DNA from: a virus
DNA length: 23,291 nucleotides
Strand: one strand, 5' to 3'
IMG/VR virus record: IMGVR_UViG_3300032220_000652
Coordinates: 1 to 23,291 of that record
The notes under the pieces are model-generated. The model was not told where the DNA came from, ran no database searches, and saw only the letters and a list, made by a program, of their open reading frames with translations. This document shows positions 1-7,520 of the stretch, one piece after another. Every line of letters starts with the position of its first letter. Positions within the stretch are counted from its first letter, which is position 1. A program made the translations under genes and the position numbers.

Positions 1-423
1 ATAGGTGATATGAACTTTACTTGTGTTCTATATAAAATTGATAGAAACAAAATTAAAACTGACGATGTTTATGGTGAGGTTGTTGAAGACGGTATTAAAT
101 TTTTACCTCCTGTCGAATTTAACGCACAAATTACCGTTGCCGCACCTGAAAATAAAATGATTGGAACAACAAGAATGGATCAGTTTGAACCAGGAAACAT
201 AACAATTTCCGTTTATTTAAAAACTTTAAATAATTTGGGAATTGATGTAGATTTTGGTGATTATGTTGGATATTATGATAATGAAAATTTTGTTAGGTAT
301 TATACGGTTGTTAATGATGGTCGTGTAATTTCAGACACAAAACACACATATAAAGGTTTTAAACCTTTTTTTAGGACAATAATTGCCGCACCTGTTGGTC
401 CGAACGAATTTAAAGGATTATAA
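1..423 (+). CDS. Virion structural (neck-type) protein, 5' end outside window
   Basis: The reading frame is open from base 1 to a TAA at 421-423. An ATG at base 10 would give 137 aa, but the frame continues upstream (Ile-Gly-Asp before the Met) and no A-rich leader is visible, so this is probably the C-terminal part of a longer protein. The visible part is soluble, beta-rich and acidic, with 'DDVYGE', 'FGDYVGYYD' and 'HTYKGFKPFFRT' stretches and no membrane segment or Cys. It lies directly upstream of a gp15-like tail terminator, the position of neck proteins gp13/gp14 in T4. The late 'GDYVGYY...Y' part loosely recalls the gp14 'GD.I.FP' region. A neck or head-completion role is therefore an inference from position plus weak resemblance; no family motif is decisive. 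Confidence 0.55.
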   Translation: MGDMNFTCVLYKIDRNKIKTDDVYGEVVEDGIKFLPPVEFNAQITVAAPENKMIGTTRMDQFEPGNITISVYLKTLNNLGIDVDFGDYVGYYDNENFVRYYTVVNDGRVISDTKHTYKGFKPFFRTIIAAPVGPNEFKGL

Positions 424-449
424 TATAATTAAAAATAATAAAATTAATA

Positions 450-1490
450 ATGGGAATACCAAAGAAATCAGTTAAACCATCCATACCTTTAAACTACCCT
501 AAAACTCTTTTACCAAGAAGAGAAGAAATTAAAGATATGATTACTAAAGATGGAACTTACCTTCCTAAATCATTGCTACACGCAGATTTAGATCGTGGAT
601 TTTTAGATTTTGTAAAAGAAAAATTCAACATAGTTTCGGAAGGTAAAAAAATTCCTGTTGTAGATATTTTAATTACAACCCAAAATTGGTCTCAGTTTGT
701 TGAAACTTGGGATTTTCAAAATATAGATAAAAATATTGAACCTCCATTTATAACTGTTATTAGAAACCCCGAAGTTAAGTATGGAAATAACCCTGCGGTT
801 CTGTATAATATTCCAAATAGAAAAATGTATTATTATATGGAAGTACCAACATGGGATGGAAATAGGAAAGGGGCCGACATATACAAAATTCCACAACCAG
901 TTCCGGCCGATTTTAAATATACTGTTGCAATTATATGTAATAGAATGAGGGATCTTAACACTTTAAATCAAAGAGTTCTTGAAACATTTGCCTCAAAACA
1001 GGCTTACCAAGTAATTAATGGACATTATATTCCAATAATAAATGATTCATTTGCCGACGAGTCTGTTATGGATTTAGAGAAAAGAAAATATTATATACAG
1101 AAGTATGAGTTCACAATGATGGGATTCTTAATAGATGAAGAACAGTTTGAAGTTTTTCCTGCAATCTCTAGAACCTTTCAGGTAATTGAAACTGACCAAA
1201 GAAATATAAAAAGGAAACAAAAAAAACAAACCCCAATAGAGTTTGAAGTGATTACATTACAATATTTAAATAATGTCACAACGCAAGAATACTATTTTGA
1301 ATATACTTGTAATTTACTTTTTGAACGATCTGTTAATATAGAAGAATTTTCTGTCTACATAAATGAACAATATTATGGTGATAATGTTGAAACAATTCAA
1401 ATTAATACAAATGACATATTAAAGATTGATATAATATCTAGTGTTGGATCTGAGGATCCTTATCTTTTGTTTACTCAAATCTTAGTTTAA
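450..1490 (+). CDS. Tail terminator / sheath stabiliser, T4 gp15-like
   Basis: This 346-aa protein would sit at the top of the tail tube and sheath, ending polymerisation and joining the tail to the neck. The middle (about residues 150-235) contains 'VAIICNRMRDLNTLNQRVLE' and, further on, 'KRKYYIQKYEFTMMGFLIDE'. These match in order and spacing the T4 gp15 region with a 'YELSIFTRYEDDM..IVEQIL' helix followed by 'RRRIEWSLTFEVNGWMYP'. T4 gp15 is 272 aa; this one has about 100 extra C-terminal residues after a basic 'KRKQKKQ' segment, with a beta-sandwich look. It follows the neck-like gene by 26 nt and precedes the sheath gene, as expected for this role. The start ATG has an A/T-rich leader (AATAAAATTAATAATG). 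Its TAA overlaps the stop of the convergent minus-strand gene by 4 nt. The assignment rests on remembered motif similarity. Confidence 0.68.
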   Translation: MGIPKKSVKPSIPLNYPKTLLPRREEIKDMITKDGTYLPKSLLHADLDRGFLDFVKEKFNIVSEGKKIPVVDILITTQNWSQFVETWDFQNIDKNIEPPFITVIRNPEVKYGNNPAVLYNIPNRKMYYYMEVPTWDGNRKGADIYKIPQPVPADFKYTVAIICNRMRDLNTLNQRVLETFASKQAYQVINGHYIPIINDSFADESVMDLEKRKYYIQKYEFTMMGFLIDEEQFEVFPAISRTFQVIETDQRNIKRKQKKQTPIEFEVITLQYLNNVTTQEYYFEYTCNLLFERSVNIEEFSVYINEQYYGDNVETIQINTNDILKIDIISSVGSEDPYLLFTQILV

Positions 1491-1651
1491 TTTTCACCAT
1501 ATATATCTTTTTTATCTTTACATTTTTCAATAATTAATGACTCCAAAAATTTATATATTTTAAGTCCTCGTTTATCGCAATATTTTTTTAGGACTTCGTG
1601 AACTTCGGAGTCAATCTTGAGGTTTTTTATCTTCTTGTTATCATTAGTCAT
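1487..1651 (-). CDS. Small ribbon-helix-helix (Arc/MetJ-like) DNA-binding protein, 54 aa
   Basis: This is a complete small minus-strand gene: ATG at 1651-1649, TAA at 1489-1487. The protein begins MTNDNKKIKNLKID and continues with SEVHEVLKKYC, a Gly-containing turn (RGL), and IYKFLESLIIEKC. This is the ribbon-helix-helix layout: beta strand around residues 8-14 (basic/hydrophobic alternation), helix A about 15-27, turn at Gly29, helix B about 31-44. The strand would insert into the DNA major groove as a dimer. It is the only minus-strand gene in the window, tucked between the gp15-like gene (4-nt convergent overlap) and the sheath gene (divergent). A direct repeat (1655-1672) and a perfect dyad (1689-1740) lie immediately upstream, so autoregulation and control of the sheath gene are plausible. 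The function is inferred from fold and context. Confidence 0.72.
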   Translation of the reverse strand: MTNDNKKIKNLKIDSEVHEVLKKYCDKRGLKIYKFLESLIIEKCKDKKDIYGEN

Positions 1652-1654
1652 ATA

Positions 1655-1672
1655 GGCAGAAAAAAGGCAGAA
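1655..1672 (-). repeat. Direct repeat GGCAGAA upstream of the RHH gene (candidate operator)
   Basis: The heptamer GGCAGAA occurs at 1655-1661 and 1666-1672, 11 bp apart (about one helical turn), with a run of A between. It lies 3 nt upstream of the RHH start codon on the minus strand. RHH repressors often bind short tandem or inverted repeats near their own promoter, so this is a candidate operator. It could equally be a chance feature of the A-rich leader. Confidence 0.4.
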
Positions 1673-1688
1673 TAAAATCTTACCAAAA

Positions 1689-1740
1689 TATAAATACTTT
1701 TAGTAATGTAAAGTTTTTAGTATTTTACAAAGTATTTATA
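1689..1740. promoter_or_regulatory. 12-bp perfect dyad: candidate divergent promoter pair for the RHH and sheath genes
   Basis: The left arm TATAAATACTTT (1689-1700) is the exact reverse complement of the right arm AAAGTATTTATA (1729-1740), with a 28-nt spacer. Each divergent gene therefore sees AAAGTATTTATA upstream on its own coding strand, 30 nt before the sheath ATG (1771) and 37 nt before the RHH ATG (1651). A second nested inverted repeat, TGTAAA/TTTACA (1707-1712, 1724-1729), and a direct repeat TTTTAGTA (1698-1705, 1715-1722) lie inside. The same octamer TATTTATA precedes several other genes here. An alternative reading is that the left arm is a plus-strand TATAAATA, identical to the T4 late promoter core, driving the sheath gene. 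Confidence 0.5.
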
Positions 1741-1770
1741 GAAATAAATAACTAAAAAAAAATATTTAAC

Positions 1771-4700
1771 ATGGCAACTAATAGTAAAGTTTTTGTTTCA
1801 CCAGGTGTTTATACCTCAGAAGTTGATTTAAGTTTTGTGGCACAAAGTGTCGGAGTAACAACTTTGGGTATCGTGGGAGAAACGTTAATTGGTCCAGCAT
1901 TTGAACCAATTTTTATCACAAATTTTAACGAATTCCAAACGGTCTTCGGTGGAACATCACCAGAAAAATTTATAAACACACAAATCCCTAAATATGAGGC
2001 GTCTTATATCGCCAAAGCATATTTACAACAATCAAACCAACTATTTGTAACAAGAATATTAGGTTTATCGGGATATGATGCGGGTCCGTCTTGGTCTGTA
2101 ACAACTGTTGCAAATGTTGATCCGTCAACAATTGATGTTTGGTGTTTAAGTTCTGTTACTTTGACAGCAACTTGTGAAACAGTATGTGTTGAACCAAGAC
2201 AAGAAATATATTCAATTCCGTTTACCGGATGTAATAATGATATCTCAACAATATCATATCTTTCTTCATTCCCGGAAGAGATTCAATCTATATTATATCA
2301 ACAATATGAACAATTTAACGGAGGAACATCAACATTAGATGATGATATTAATAGTTTAATTTTTGATGTAATTACAAGTTCAAACCCATATACCGCAGAA
2401 GATAGATTTATTTCTTATTTTGGTTCAATTGCAACTAACGATTATAACACTTTAACTAACGCTGGTTGGTCAGCATCTACAAATGTATTTGGTGTTCCGT
2501 CTGTTTCGGTTGACGATACAAATCTTGAATCACCACTTAACGACTCTTGGTATTATGCATTATTTAATACAACCGGAAATACAAACTATAGTGGATTTTC
2601 ATTTTCCGCATTTGTTTCTGGTTTAACATTAAATCCGGTAACTACAACGACCACAATTTTACCAACAACTACAACTACAACAACTAGTCCTTGTGTAACC
2701 CCTGTTCCAACAACATCAACCACTACAACAACGACTTTACCATTAAACTGTTATACAGGTAATTTAATATTAAAACTTTATTATTATACCGGCACCTCAT
2801 TCTCAAATTACGACAACATTGTTGTTGGCACACTAAGATCAAGAGGTATTGCAACATATTCAACATCAGAAAATCCGGCTTATTCTGTAACAGGAACTTC
2901 AGAGGTTACTTTAAATATGACAGGTCAATACTCTAACGTTCTTAAGAATCCATACGCAACTTTTGGTGTGAATGTTGTTGACAAATTCGGAACACTTTAT
3001 TTCTTTGAAACTTCTTTCACTCAAAATGATCCGGAATATTGGAGTAAAGTTTTTGGTGTAACTAATTTTCAAAAACCAAGAATTGAAGTTCCGGTTTTTG
3101 CTGAAGAAAATTTCCAATCATGGTTAAACTTTGGTTGGAGAAAAGGTTACATTAAAGGTCTTAATCCAAACCTAATTGCTCTTGATTCTGCTCAAAGTGG
3201 TGATCCTAACTCAATTGGTTGGTATTTGGATAAATGGCAAACACCATATTCACCATTTGTTGTTTCTGAATTAAGAGGTAATAAAGTTTATGACTTATTT
3301 AGATTTTACACTATATCCGATGGTGATGCCGCAAACACTCTTATTAAAGTTTCAATTACTAATCAAACATTTAATAATTTAACATTTGATTTGTTGGTTC
3401 GTGATTATTTTGACACTGATGCGAATCCTGTTGTTTTAGAAAAGTTTACAAACTGTGCGATGGATCCAGGACAAAATAACTATGTTGCAAATAAGGTTGG
3501 TACTTTAGATGGCGAATACGCACTAAATTCAAAATATATTATGGTTGAAATGTCTGAAGATGCACCAATTGATGCTCTTCCTTGTGGATTTAACGGGTTT
3601 AATTTTAGAAACTACGCAGGAGCACAATCACCATTCCCTATAATTAAAGGTAAATACGATTTTCCTGGTGAAGTTATTTATAATCCTCCATTTGGTTTAT
3701 CTTCAGGAAACGACGATGCTTTGGTTAGTTCAGGTGATAACGTTAGAAGAACTTACTTAGGTATGTCTAATTCTTATGGTTGGGATCCTGCATTCTTTGA
3801 ATATTATGGTAAAAGAAACCCTGTTAACTCTTGTGATATTGATGGATTACCTTTTAATTACAGATCAGCTGGTTTCCACATGGATGTAAATGCAAGTGGA
3901 TTAACAATAGGACCTGAGTTTTCAACAAGTGGTGGACAAAGATTTATTTGTGGTAACTCACCATTTATAACAGATCCTGAATTACCAACAAACGCATATT
4001 ATAGACTGTTCGCTCGTAAATTCACATTCTTATTTCAAGGTGGTTTTGACGGATGGGACATCTATAGGGAATATAGAACTAACGAAGATAGATTCCAAAT
4101 TGGTAGAGCTGGATTTTTAAGGGGAGCATGTCCAACATCGAGATATCCTAACGCATCAGGATGGGGAGCATTTAAAGAAATTTCTCTTGGAGATGGAACT
4201 CAAAATTTTGCAAATACCGACTACTACGCATACTTGTTGGGTCAACAAACATTTGCTAATCCAGAATCAACTAATATTAATGTATTTGTAACACCTGGTA
4301 TTGATTATGTTAATAACAGTAATTTGGTTGAAGATGCTGTTCAGATGATTGAATTCAATAGAGCTGACTCATTATATATTTGTACAACCCCTGACTACGA
4401 TCTTTACTTACCAACAACTACTGGTGGGGACGGATTAATTTATCCAACTGAGGCGGTAGATAATTTAGATAACACAGGAATTGACTCTAACTATACCGCA
4501 ACTTACTATCCGTGGGTATTGACAAGAGACAGCGTAAACAACACACAAATTTATATTCCACCAACGGCTGAAGTTACAAAAAACTTGGCATTAACTGACA
4601 ACATTGCATTCCCTTGGTTTGCGGCGGCAGGTTACACTCGTGGTATTGTTAACTGTATTAAAGCACGTAAGAAGTTAACTCAAGAAGATAGAGACATTCT

Positions 4701-5106
4701 TTATAACGGAAGAATTAACCCAATTGCAACCTTCTCAGATGTAGGAACCGTAATTTGGGGTAATAAAACTCTACAAGTTAGAGAGTCTGCTCTTGATAGA
4801 ATTAACGTTAGAAGATTGTTATTACAAGCACGTAAATTGATTTCAGCGGTATCCGTTAGGTTATTGTTTGAACAAAACGACGCACAAGTAAGACAAGACT
4901 TCTTAAATGCGGTGAATCCAATCTTAGATGCGATTAGAAGAGACAGAGGTCTTTATGACTTTAGAGTAACAGTTTCTAGTGATCCTGAAGATTTAGATAG
5001 AAACCAAATGACCGGTAAGATTTATATTAAGCCTACTAGAGCTTTAGAATTTATAGATATAACCTTCTACATTACTCCAACTGGAGCATCGTTTGAGAAT
5101 ATATAA
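1771..5106 (+). CDS. gp18: Contractile tail sheath protein, gp18-like, enlarged
   Basis: This is the sheath subunit that assembles around the tail tube and contracts to drive the tube into the host. The N-terminus (MATNSKVFVSPGVYTSEVDL, then 'GIVGETLIGPA' and 'TNFNEFQTVFGG') is the classic sheath start. The C-terminal third carries 'FPWFAAAGYTRGI', 'RINPIATFSDVGTVIWGNKT', 'INVRRLLLQARKLISAV' and a final 'IDITFYITPTG', the conserved core that interlocks with neighbouring subunits. At 1111 aa it is much longer than T4 gp18 (659 aa). The extra length lies mainly between about residues 120 and 440 and includes several Cys (around residues 128-155) and a Thr-rich linker (291-325). Conserved sheath sequence seems to resume near residue 450. 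The insert is probably surface-exposed. The ATG is preceded by an A-rich leader, with a TATTTATA element 30 nt upstream and a terminator after the gene. Confidence 0.95.
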   Translation: MATNSKVFVSPGVYTSEVDLSFVAQSVGVTTLGIVGETLIGPAFEPIFITNFNEFQTVFGGTSPEKFINTQIPKYEASYIAKAYLQQSNQLFVTRILGLSGYDAGPSWSVTTVANVDPSTIDVWCLSSVTLTATCETVCVEPRQEIYSIPFTGCNNDISTISYLSSFPEEIQSILYQQYEQFNGGTSTLDDDINSLIFDVITSSNPYTAEDRFISYFGSIATNDYNTLTNAGWSASTNVFGVPSVSVDDTNLESPLNDSWYYALFNTTGNTNYSGFSFSAFVSGLTLNPVTTTTTILPTTTTTTTSPCVTPVPTTSTTTTTTLPLNCYTGNLILKLYYYTGTSFSNYDNIVVGTLRSRGIATYSTSENPAYSVTGTSEVTLNMTGQYSNVLKNPYATFGVNVVDKFGTLYFFETSFTQNDPEYWSKVFGVTNFQKPRIEVPVFAEENFQSWLNFGWRKGYIKGLNPNLIALDSAQSGDPNSIGWYLDKWQTPYSPFVVSELRGNKVYDLFRFYTISDGDAANTLIKVSITNQTFNNLTFDLLVRDYFDTDANPVVLEKFTNCAMDPGQNNYVANKVGTLDGEYALNSKYIMVEMSEDAPIDALPCGFNGFNFRNYAGAQSPFPIIKGKYDFPGEVIYNPPFGLSSGNDDALVSSGDNVRRTYLGMSNSYGWDPAFFEYYGKRNPVNSCDIDGLPFNYRSAGFHMDVNASGLTIGPEFSTSGGQRFICGNSPFITDPELPTNAYYRLFARKFTFLFQGGFDGWDIYREYRTNEDRFQIGRAGFLRGACPTSRYPNASGWGAFKEISLGDGTQNFANTDYYAYLLGQQTFANPESTNINVFVTPGIDYVNNSNLVEDAVQMIEFNRADSLYICTTPDYDLYLPTTTGGDGLIYPTEAVDNLDNTGIDSNYTATYYPWVLTRDSVNNTQIYIPPTAEVTKNLALTDNIAFPWFAAAGYTRGIVNCIKARKKLTQEDRDILYNGRINPIATFSDVGTVIWGNKTLQVRESALDRINVRRLLLQARKLISAVSVRLLFEQNDAQVRQDFLNAVNPILDAIRRDRGLYDFRVTVSSDPEDLDRNQMTGKIYIKPTRALEFIDITFYITPTGASFENI
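2641..2745 (+). repeat. Thr-rich low-complexity linker inside the sheath gene
   Basis: The DNA is dominated by ACA/ACT/ACC codons and encodes three Thr runs broken by Pro, with single Cys residues (residues about 291-325 of the sheath). It separates two parts of the sheath insertion and looks like a flexible, exposed linker. A 19-nt stretch at 2637-2655 is matched at 18 of 19 positions in the hub gene at 20767-20785. Confidence 0.8.
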
Positions 5107-5132
5107 ATCGGTTTAAAATACAAACACAAAAG

Positions 5133-5160
5133 AAAGGGGTATCGAAAGTTCCCCTTTTTT
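5133..5160 (+). terminator. Rho-independent terminator after the sheath gene
   Basis: Stem AAAGGGG (5133-5139) pairs with CCCCTTT (5151-5157) across an 11-nt loop and runs into a T tract (5155-5160). It lies 26 nt after the sheath stop, so the sheath mRNA probably ends here. The following HAD gene would then need its own promoter or read-through. Confidence 0.8.
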
Positions 5161-5171
5161 GTTAAACAAAC

Positions 5172-5179
5172 TATTTATT
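5172..5179 (+). promoter_or_regulatory. TATTTATT element just upstream of the HAD gene
   Basis: This is a one-mismatch copy of the TATTTATA octamer, lying between the sheath terminator and the ATG at 5183. The spacing to the ATG (3 nt) is too short for a normal leader. Either it is not a promoter here, or translation starts further downstream. Confidence 0.25.
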
Positions 5180-5182
5180 ATT

Positions 5183-6013
5183 ATGAATTATAAAAATACG
5201 GTAAGAGAAATCATTAGTGAGATTATTCACGATCAGATGACCCCTACTATGAAGTATTACGCTTTTGACTGGGATGACAATCTAATGTATATGCCAACCA
5301 AAATATATTTAAAGGATGATAAGGGAAATTCTGTTGGTATGTCTACCGAAGATTTTGCAGAATATAGAACTAAGATTGGTGAAAAACCTTTTAAATATGA
5401 AGGACATACTATAGTTGACTTTGATGAGAATTCTTTTAAGAACTTCAGAGTTCCTGGAGATAAGTTATTTATGAAAGATTCTATGACGGCTGAAACAGGT
5501 CCTGCTTGGTCTGATTTTGTTGAGGCGGTTAATAACGGGTCAATTTTTGCAATCGTTACAGCAAGGGGACATACCCCATCTGTTATCAGAAATTCCATTT
5601 ATAATTTAATAAAACAAAACAAAAACGGAATATCTTCAAGTGAGTTAGTTAAAAATCTTAAAAAATATAGAGAATTATCAGATGAGGATGATTTATCCAA
5701 TGATGAACTAATAAAAACATATTTGGATATGTGTAAATATTATCCTGTTACTTTTGGTGAGGGTTCAGCTGCGAATCCAGAAGAATTAAAAGTTAAATAT
5801 ATGAAAGAATTTATGACATATGTTAAACAAATGTCCCAACAACTACAAGAGAAAGCTTTTATGAAGAATAAAATAAGTAATTATTTTAACCCTTTTATTG
5901 GTTTTTCAGATGATGACATAAGAAATGTGAATACAATGAGAAAAAATTTTCCAAATAAAGATGAATTAAAGATTTATGCTACATCTAAAAAAGGAAAAGA
6001 AGAATATGAATAA
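5183..6013 (+). CDS. HAD-superfamily hydrolase (probable phosphatase)
   Basis: This 276-aa protein, counted from ATG 5183, shows the HAD catalytic motifs in order: motif I 'FDWDDN' with candidate nucleophile Asp29 and acid/base Asp31, motif II 'IVTARG' with Thr126, and motif IV 'GFSDDD' with Asp243-Asp245 for Mg binding. Residues about 45-110 between motifs I and II would form a cap. A helical, charged insert follows motif II. The substrate cannot be read from sequence; phage HAD proteins include nucleotide phosphatases and 3'-phosphatases. A TTG at 5159 gives a longer frame but lies inside the terminator T tract, so ATG 5183 is preferred. The N-terminal segment before motif I (NTVREIISEIIHDQ) is a short amphipathic helix. 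The gene interrupts the sheath-tube pair, which are adjacent in T4, so its link with tail assembly is unclear. Confidence 0.8.
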   Translation: MNYKNTVREIISEIIHDQMTPTMKYYAFDWDDNLMYMPTKIYLKDDKGNSVGMSTEDFAEYRTKIGEKPFKYEGHTIVDFDENSFKNFRVPGDKLFMKDSMTAETGPAWSDFVEAVNNGSIFAIVTARGHTPSVIRNSIYNLIKQNKNGISSSELVKNLKKYRELSDEDDLSNDELIKTYLDMCKYYPVTFGEGSAANPEELKVKYMKEFMTYVKQMSQQLQEKAFMKNKISNYFNPFIGFSDDDIRNVNTMRKNFPNKDELKIYATSKKGKEEYE

Positions 6014-6088
6014 TAATTAATAACTGGATCTAGTAATAATATATTTTAAAAAAAAGTGGAAGTAAATAGAAAAAAAAATTATTACATG

Positions 6089-6096
6089 TATTTATA
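6089..6096 (+). promoter_or_regulatory. TATTTATA candidate promoter element for the tail tube gene
   Basis: This is an exact copy of the recurrent octamer, 35 nt before the tube ATG, followed by a long A-rich leader (AATAAAAAATAAAC...). The 118-nt gap holds no other gene. Promoter function is inferred from recurrence upstream of other genes in this window. Confidence 0.45.
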
Positions 6097-6131
6097 ATAA
6101 AAAATAAACAAAAAAAATAAAAAAAGAAATT

Positions 6132-6620
6132 ATGGCTGATTTACTAATGAAAATGCCGATACCCTACGAACCGAAAAGGGAAAACCGATGGATCTTAAGA
6201 TTTCCTTCGTCACTTGGAATAAATGAGTGGTATGTAGAGTCCACGGCAAGACCTGCTCTTACAATTGCCTCAACACCAATTCCTTTCTTAAATACGGAAA
6301 CATACGTGGCTGGTAGATTTACTTGGGGAGAATTAGCGGTAACTTTTAGAGACCCTATTGGTCCATCAGCATCACAGGCATTAATGGAGTGGATTCGTTT
6401 ATGTGCTGAATCTGTAACAGGACGAATGGGATATGCTGCTGGTTACAAAAAAAATATTGACCTTGAGATGTTAGACCCAACAGGGGTTGTTGTTGAAAAA
6501 TGGATTTTAGAGGGAGCTTTTTTATTAAAATATGATGGTGGACAATTAACATACGCCAGTGATGGTTTAGCTAAAGTAACAAGTTCTATAAGAATGGATC
6601 GTTGCATATTAGTATATTAA
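6132..6620 (+). CDS. gp19: Tail tube protein, T4 gp19-like
   Basis: This 162-aa protein is nearly identical in length to T4 gp19 (163 aa). It forms stacked hexameric rings of the inner tail tube through which DNA passes. Diagnostic stretches are 'NRWILRFPSSLGINEW', 'ARPALTI', 'FTWGELAVTFRDPIGPSASQ' and 'ALMEWIRLCAESVTGRMGYA', followed by 'YKKNIDLEMLDPTGVVVEKW', all conserved in gp19 proteins of T4-like phages. No insert or truncation is seen. The leader AAAAAAGAAATT before ATG is A-rich, without Shine-Dalgarno. A terminator follows, so the gene may be a single, abundantly transcribed unit like the sheath gene. Confidence 0.95.
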   Translation: MADLLMKMPIPYEPKRENRWILRFPSSLGINEWYVESTARPALTIASTPIPFLNTETYVAGRFTWGELAVTFRDPIGPSASQALMEWIRLCAESVTGRMGYAAGYKKNIDLEMLDPTGVVVEKWILEGAFLLKYDGGQLTYASDGLAKVTSSIRMDRCILVY

Positions 6621-6642
6621 TTTTTTAATAAACAATATTATT

Positions 6643-6679
6643 AATTCCTATATGTTTTTATGTGTAGGAATTTTTTTTT
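6643..6679 (+). terminator. Rho-independent terminator after the tail tube gene
   Basis: AATTCCTA (6643-6650) pairs with TAGGAATT (6665-6672) across a 14-nt loop, and a run of nine T follows (6671-6679). It lies 22 nt past the tube stop and separates the tube from the chaperone/tape-measure cluster. Confidence 0.8.
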
Positions 6680-6749
6680 GTAAACGTTATGTAATTGTTT
6701 TAATCTTTACAAAAAAACATATGTTAATTATGTTTAAATTAAAAAAAAT

Positions 6750-7520
6750 ATGGAACAAAATTCTTACACGGCAGGACAAGCCGATTTCAATTTACCACAC
6801 GATGTTATAACACTACCTTCTGGAGGGATCTTTTATAAATCTAAAAAGAAAACCATTAAAGTTGGTTATTTAACTGCGTTTGATGAAAACATAATTGCCG
6901 AAGCTGACTATAAACAAAGTATTCAAGAAAGTATAGTTCTTCCTTTGCTTAGGAATAAAATTTATGAAAAAGATTTAAGACCTGAAGAATTAGTTGACGG
7001 AGACGTTGAAGCAATACTTTTATTTTTAAGAAATACGTCTTTTGGTCCCGAATATCCAATAACCGTAAATGACCCGAATACAGATAAAAAATTCACATCA
7101 ACAATTTTGTTGGACGAATTAAATATTAAAAAAACAAAAAATATTCCAGATGATGAAGGTTTGTTTGAAACAACTCTTCCTGTGTCTAAAAAACACGTTA
7201 AATTAAAGATTTTAAATATCTCTGATAAAATTAAAATAGAAACAATTTTAAAATCATATCCTAATGATAGAACAGCACCATCAATAACAACAAAATTATC
7301 TTTAATTATTGTATCTATTGATGGTAATACAGACAAGGGACATATAGCAACATTTATTCAACAAATGCCAATTGCCGATTCTAAATATGTTAGAAGATTT
7401 ATAGCCGAAAACGAACCAAGATTAGACTTATCAAAAGAAATTATCGCCCCGTCTGGAGAAAAAGTAATGATCGACATTACTTTTGGGGTGGAATTTTTTC
7501 GGCCTTTCATATCAGTATAA
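6750..7520 (+). CDS. Baseplate hub / tail assembly chaperone, T4 gp26-like
   Basis: This 256-aa cytoplasmic-type protein has features of the T4 gp26 baseplate-protein family: 'ITLPSGGIFY' near residue 20, then 'VGYLTAFDENIIAEADY', 'VLPLLRNKI', 'ELVDGDVEAILLFLRNTSFG' and a C-terminal 'ITFGVEFFRPF' that resembles the usual '..G..FFWP' end. T4 gp26 is 208 aa. Related proteins act in hub and tail assembly and need not be in the virion. It stands immediately before the candidate tape measure gene, the position of lambda G/GT-type chaperones. Near the 3' end, GAA TTT TTT CGG offers a +1 slip (UUU to UUC next to an Arg codon, CGG, that appears uncommon here) into a 51-codon frame ending at 7656. An ATG-leader AAATTAAAAAAAAT precedes the start. 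Confidence 0.75.
   Translation: MEQNSYTAGQADFNLPHDVITLPSGGIFYKSKKKTIKVGYLTAFDENIIAEADYKQSIQESIVLPLLRNKIYEKDLRPEELVDGDVEAILLFLRNTSFGPEYPITVNDPNTDKKFTSTILLDELNIKKTKNIPDDEGLFETTLPVSKKHVKLKILNISDKIKIETILKSYPNDRTAPSITTKLSLIIVSIDGNTDKGHIATFIQQMPIADSKYVRRFIAENEPRLDLSKEIIAPSGEKVMIDITFGVEFFRPFISV

Noticed and set aside
2641-2745. Thr-rich repeat as a CRISPR-like or regulatory DNA repeat
   Set aside because: It is in frame, uses mixed Thr codons without fixed unit or spacer length, and is better explained as a protein linker.
5159-5182. TTG start giving an HAD protein eight residues longer
   Set aside because: The TTG lies in the T tract of the sheath terminator and has no leader; the ATG at 5183 is the natural start.
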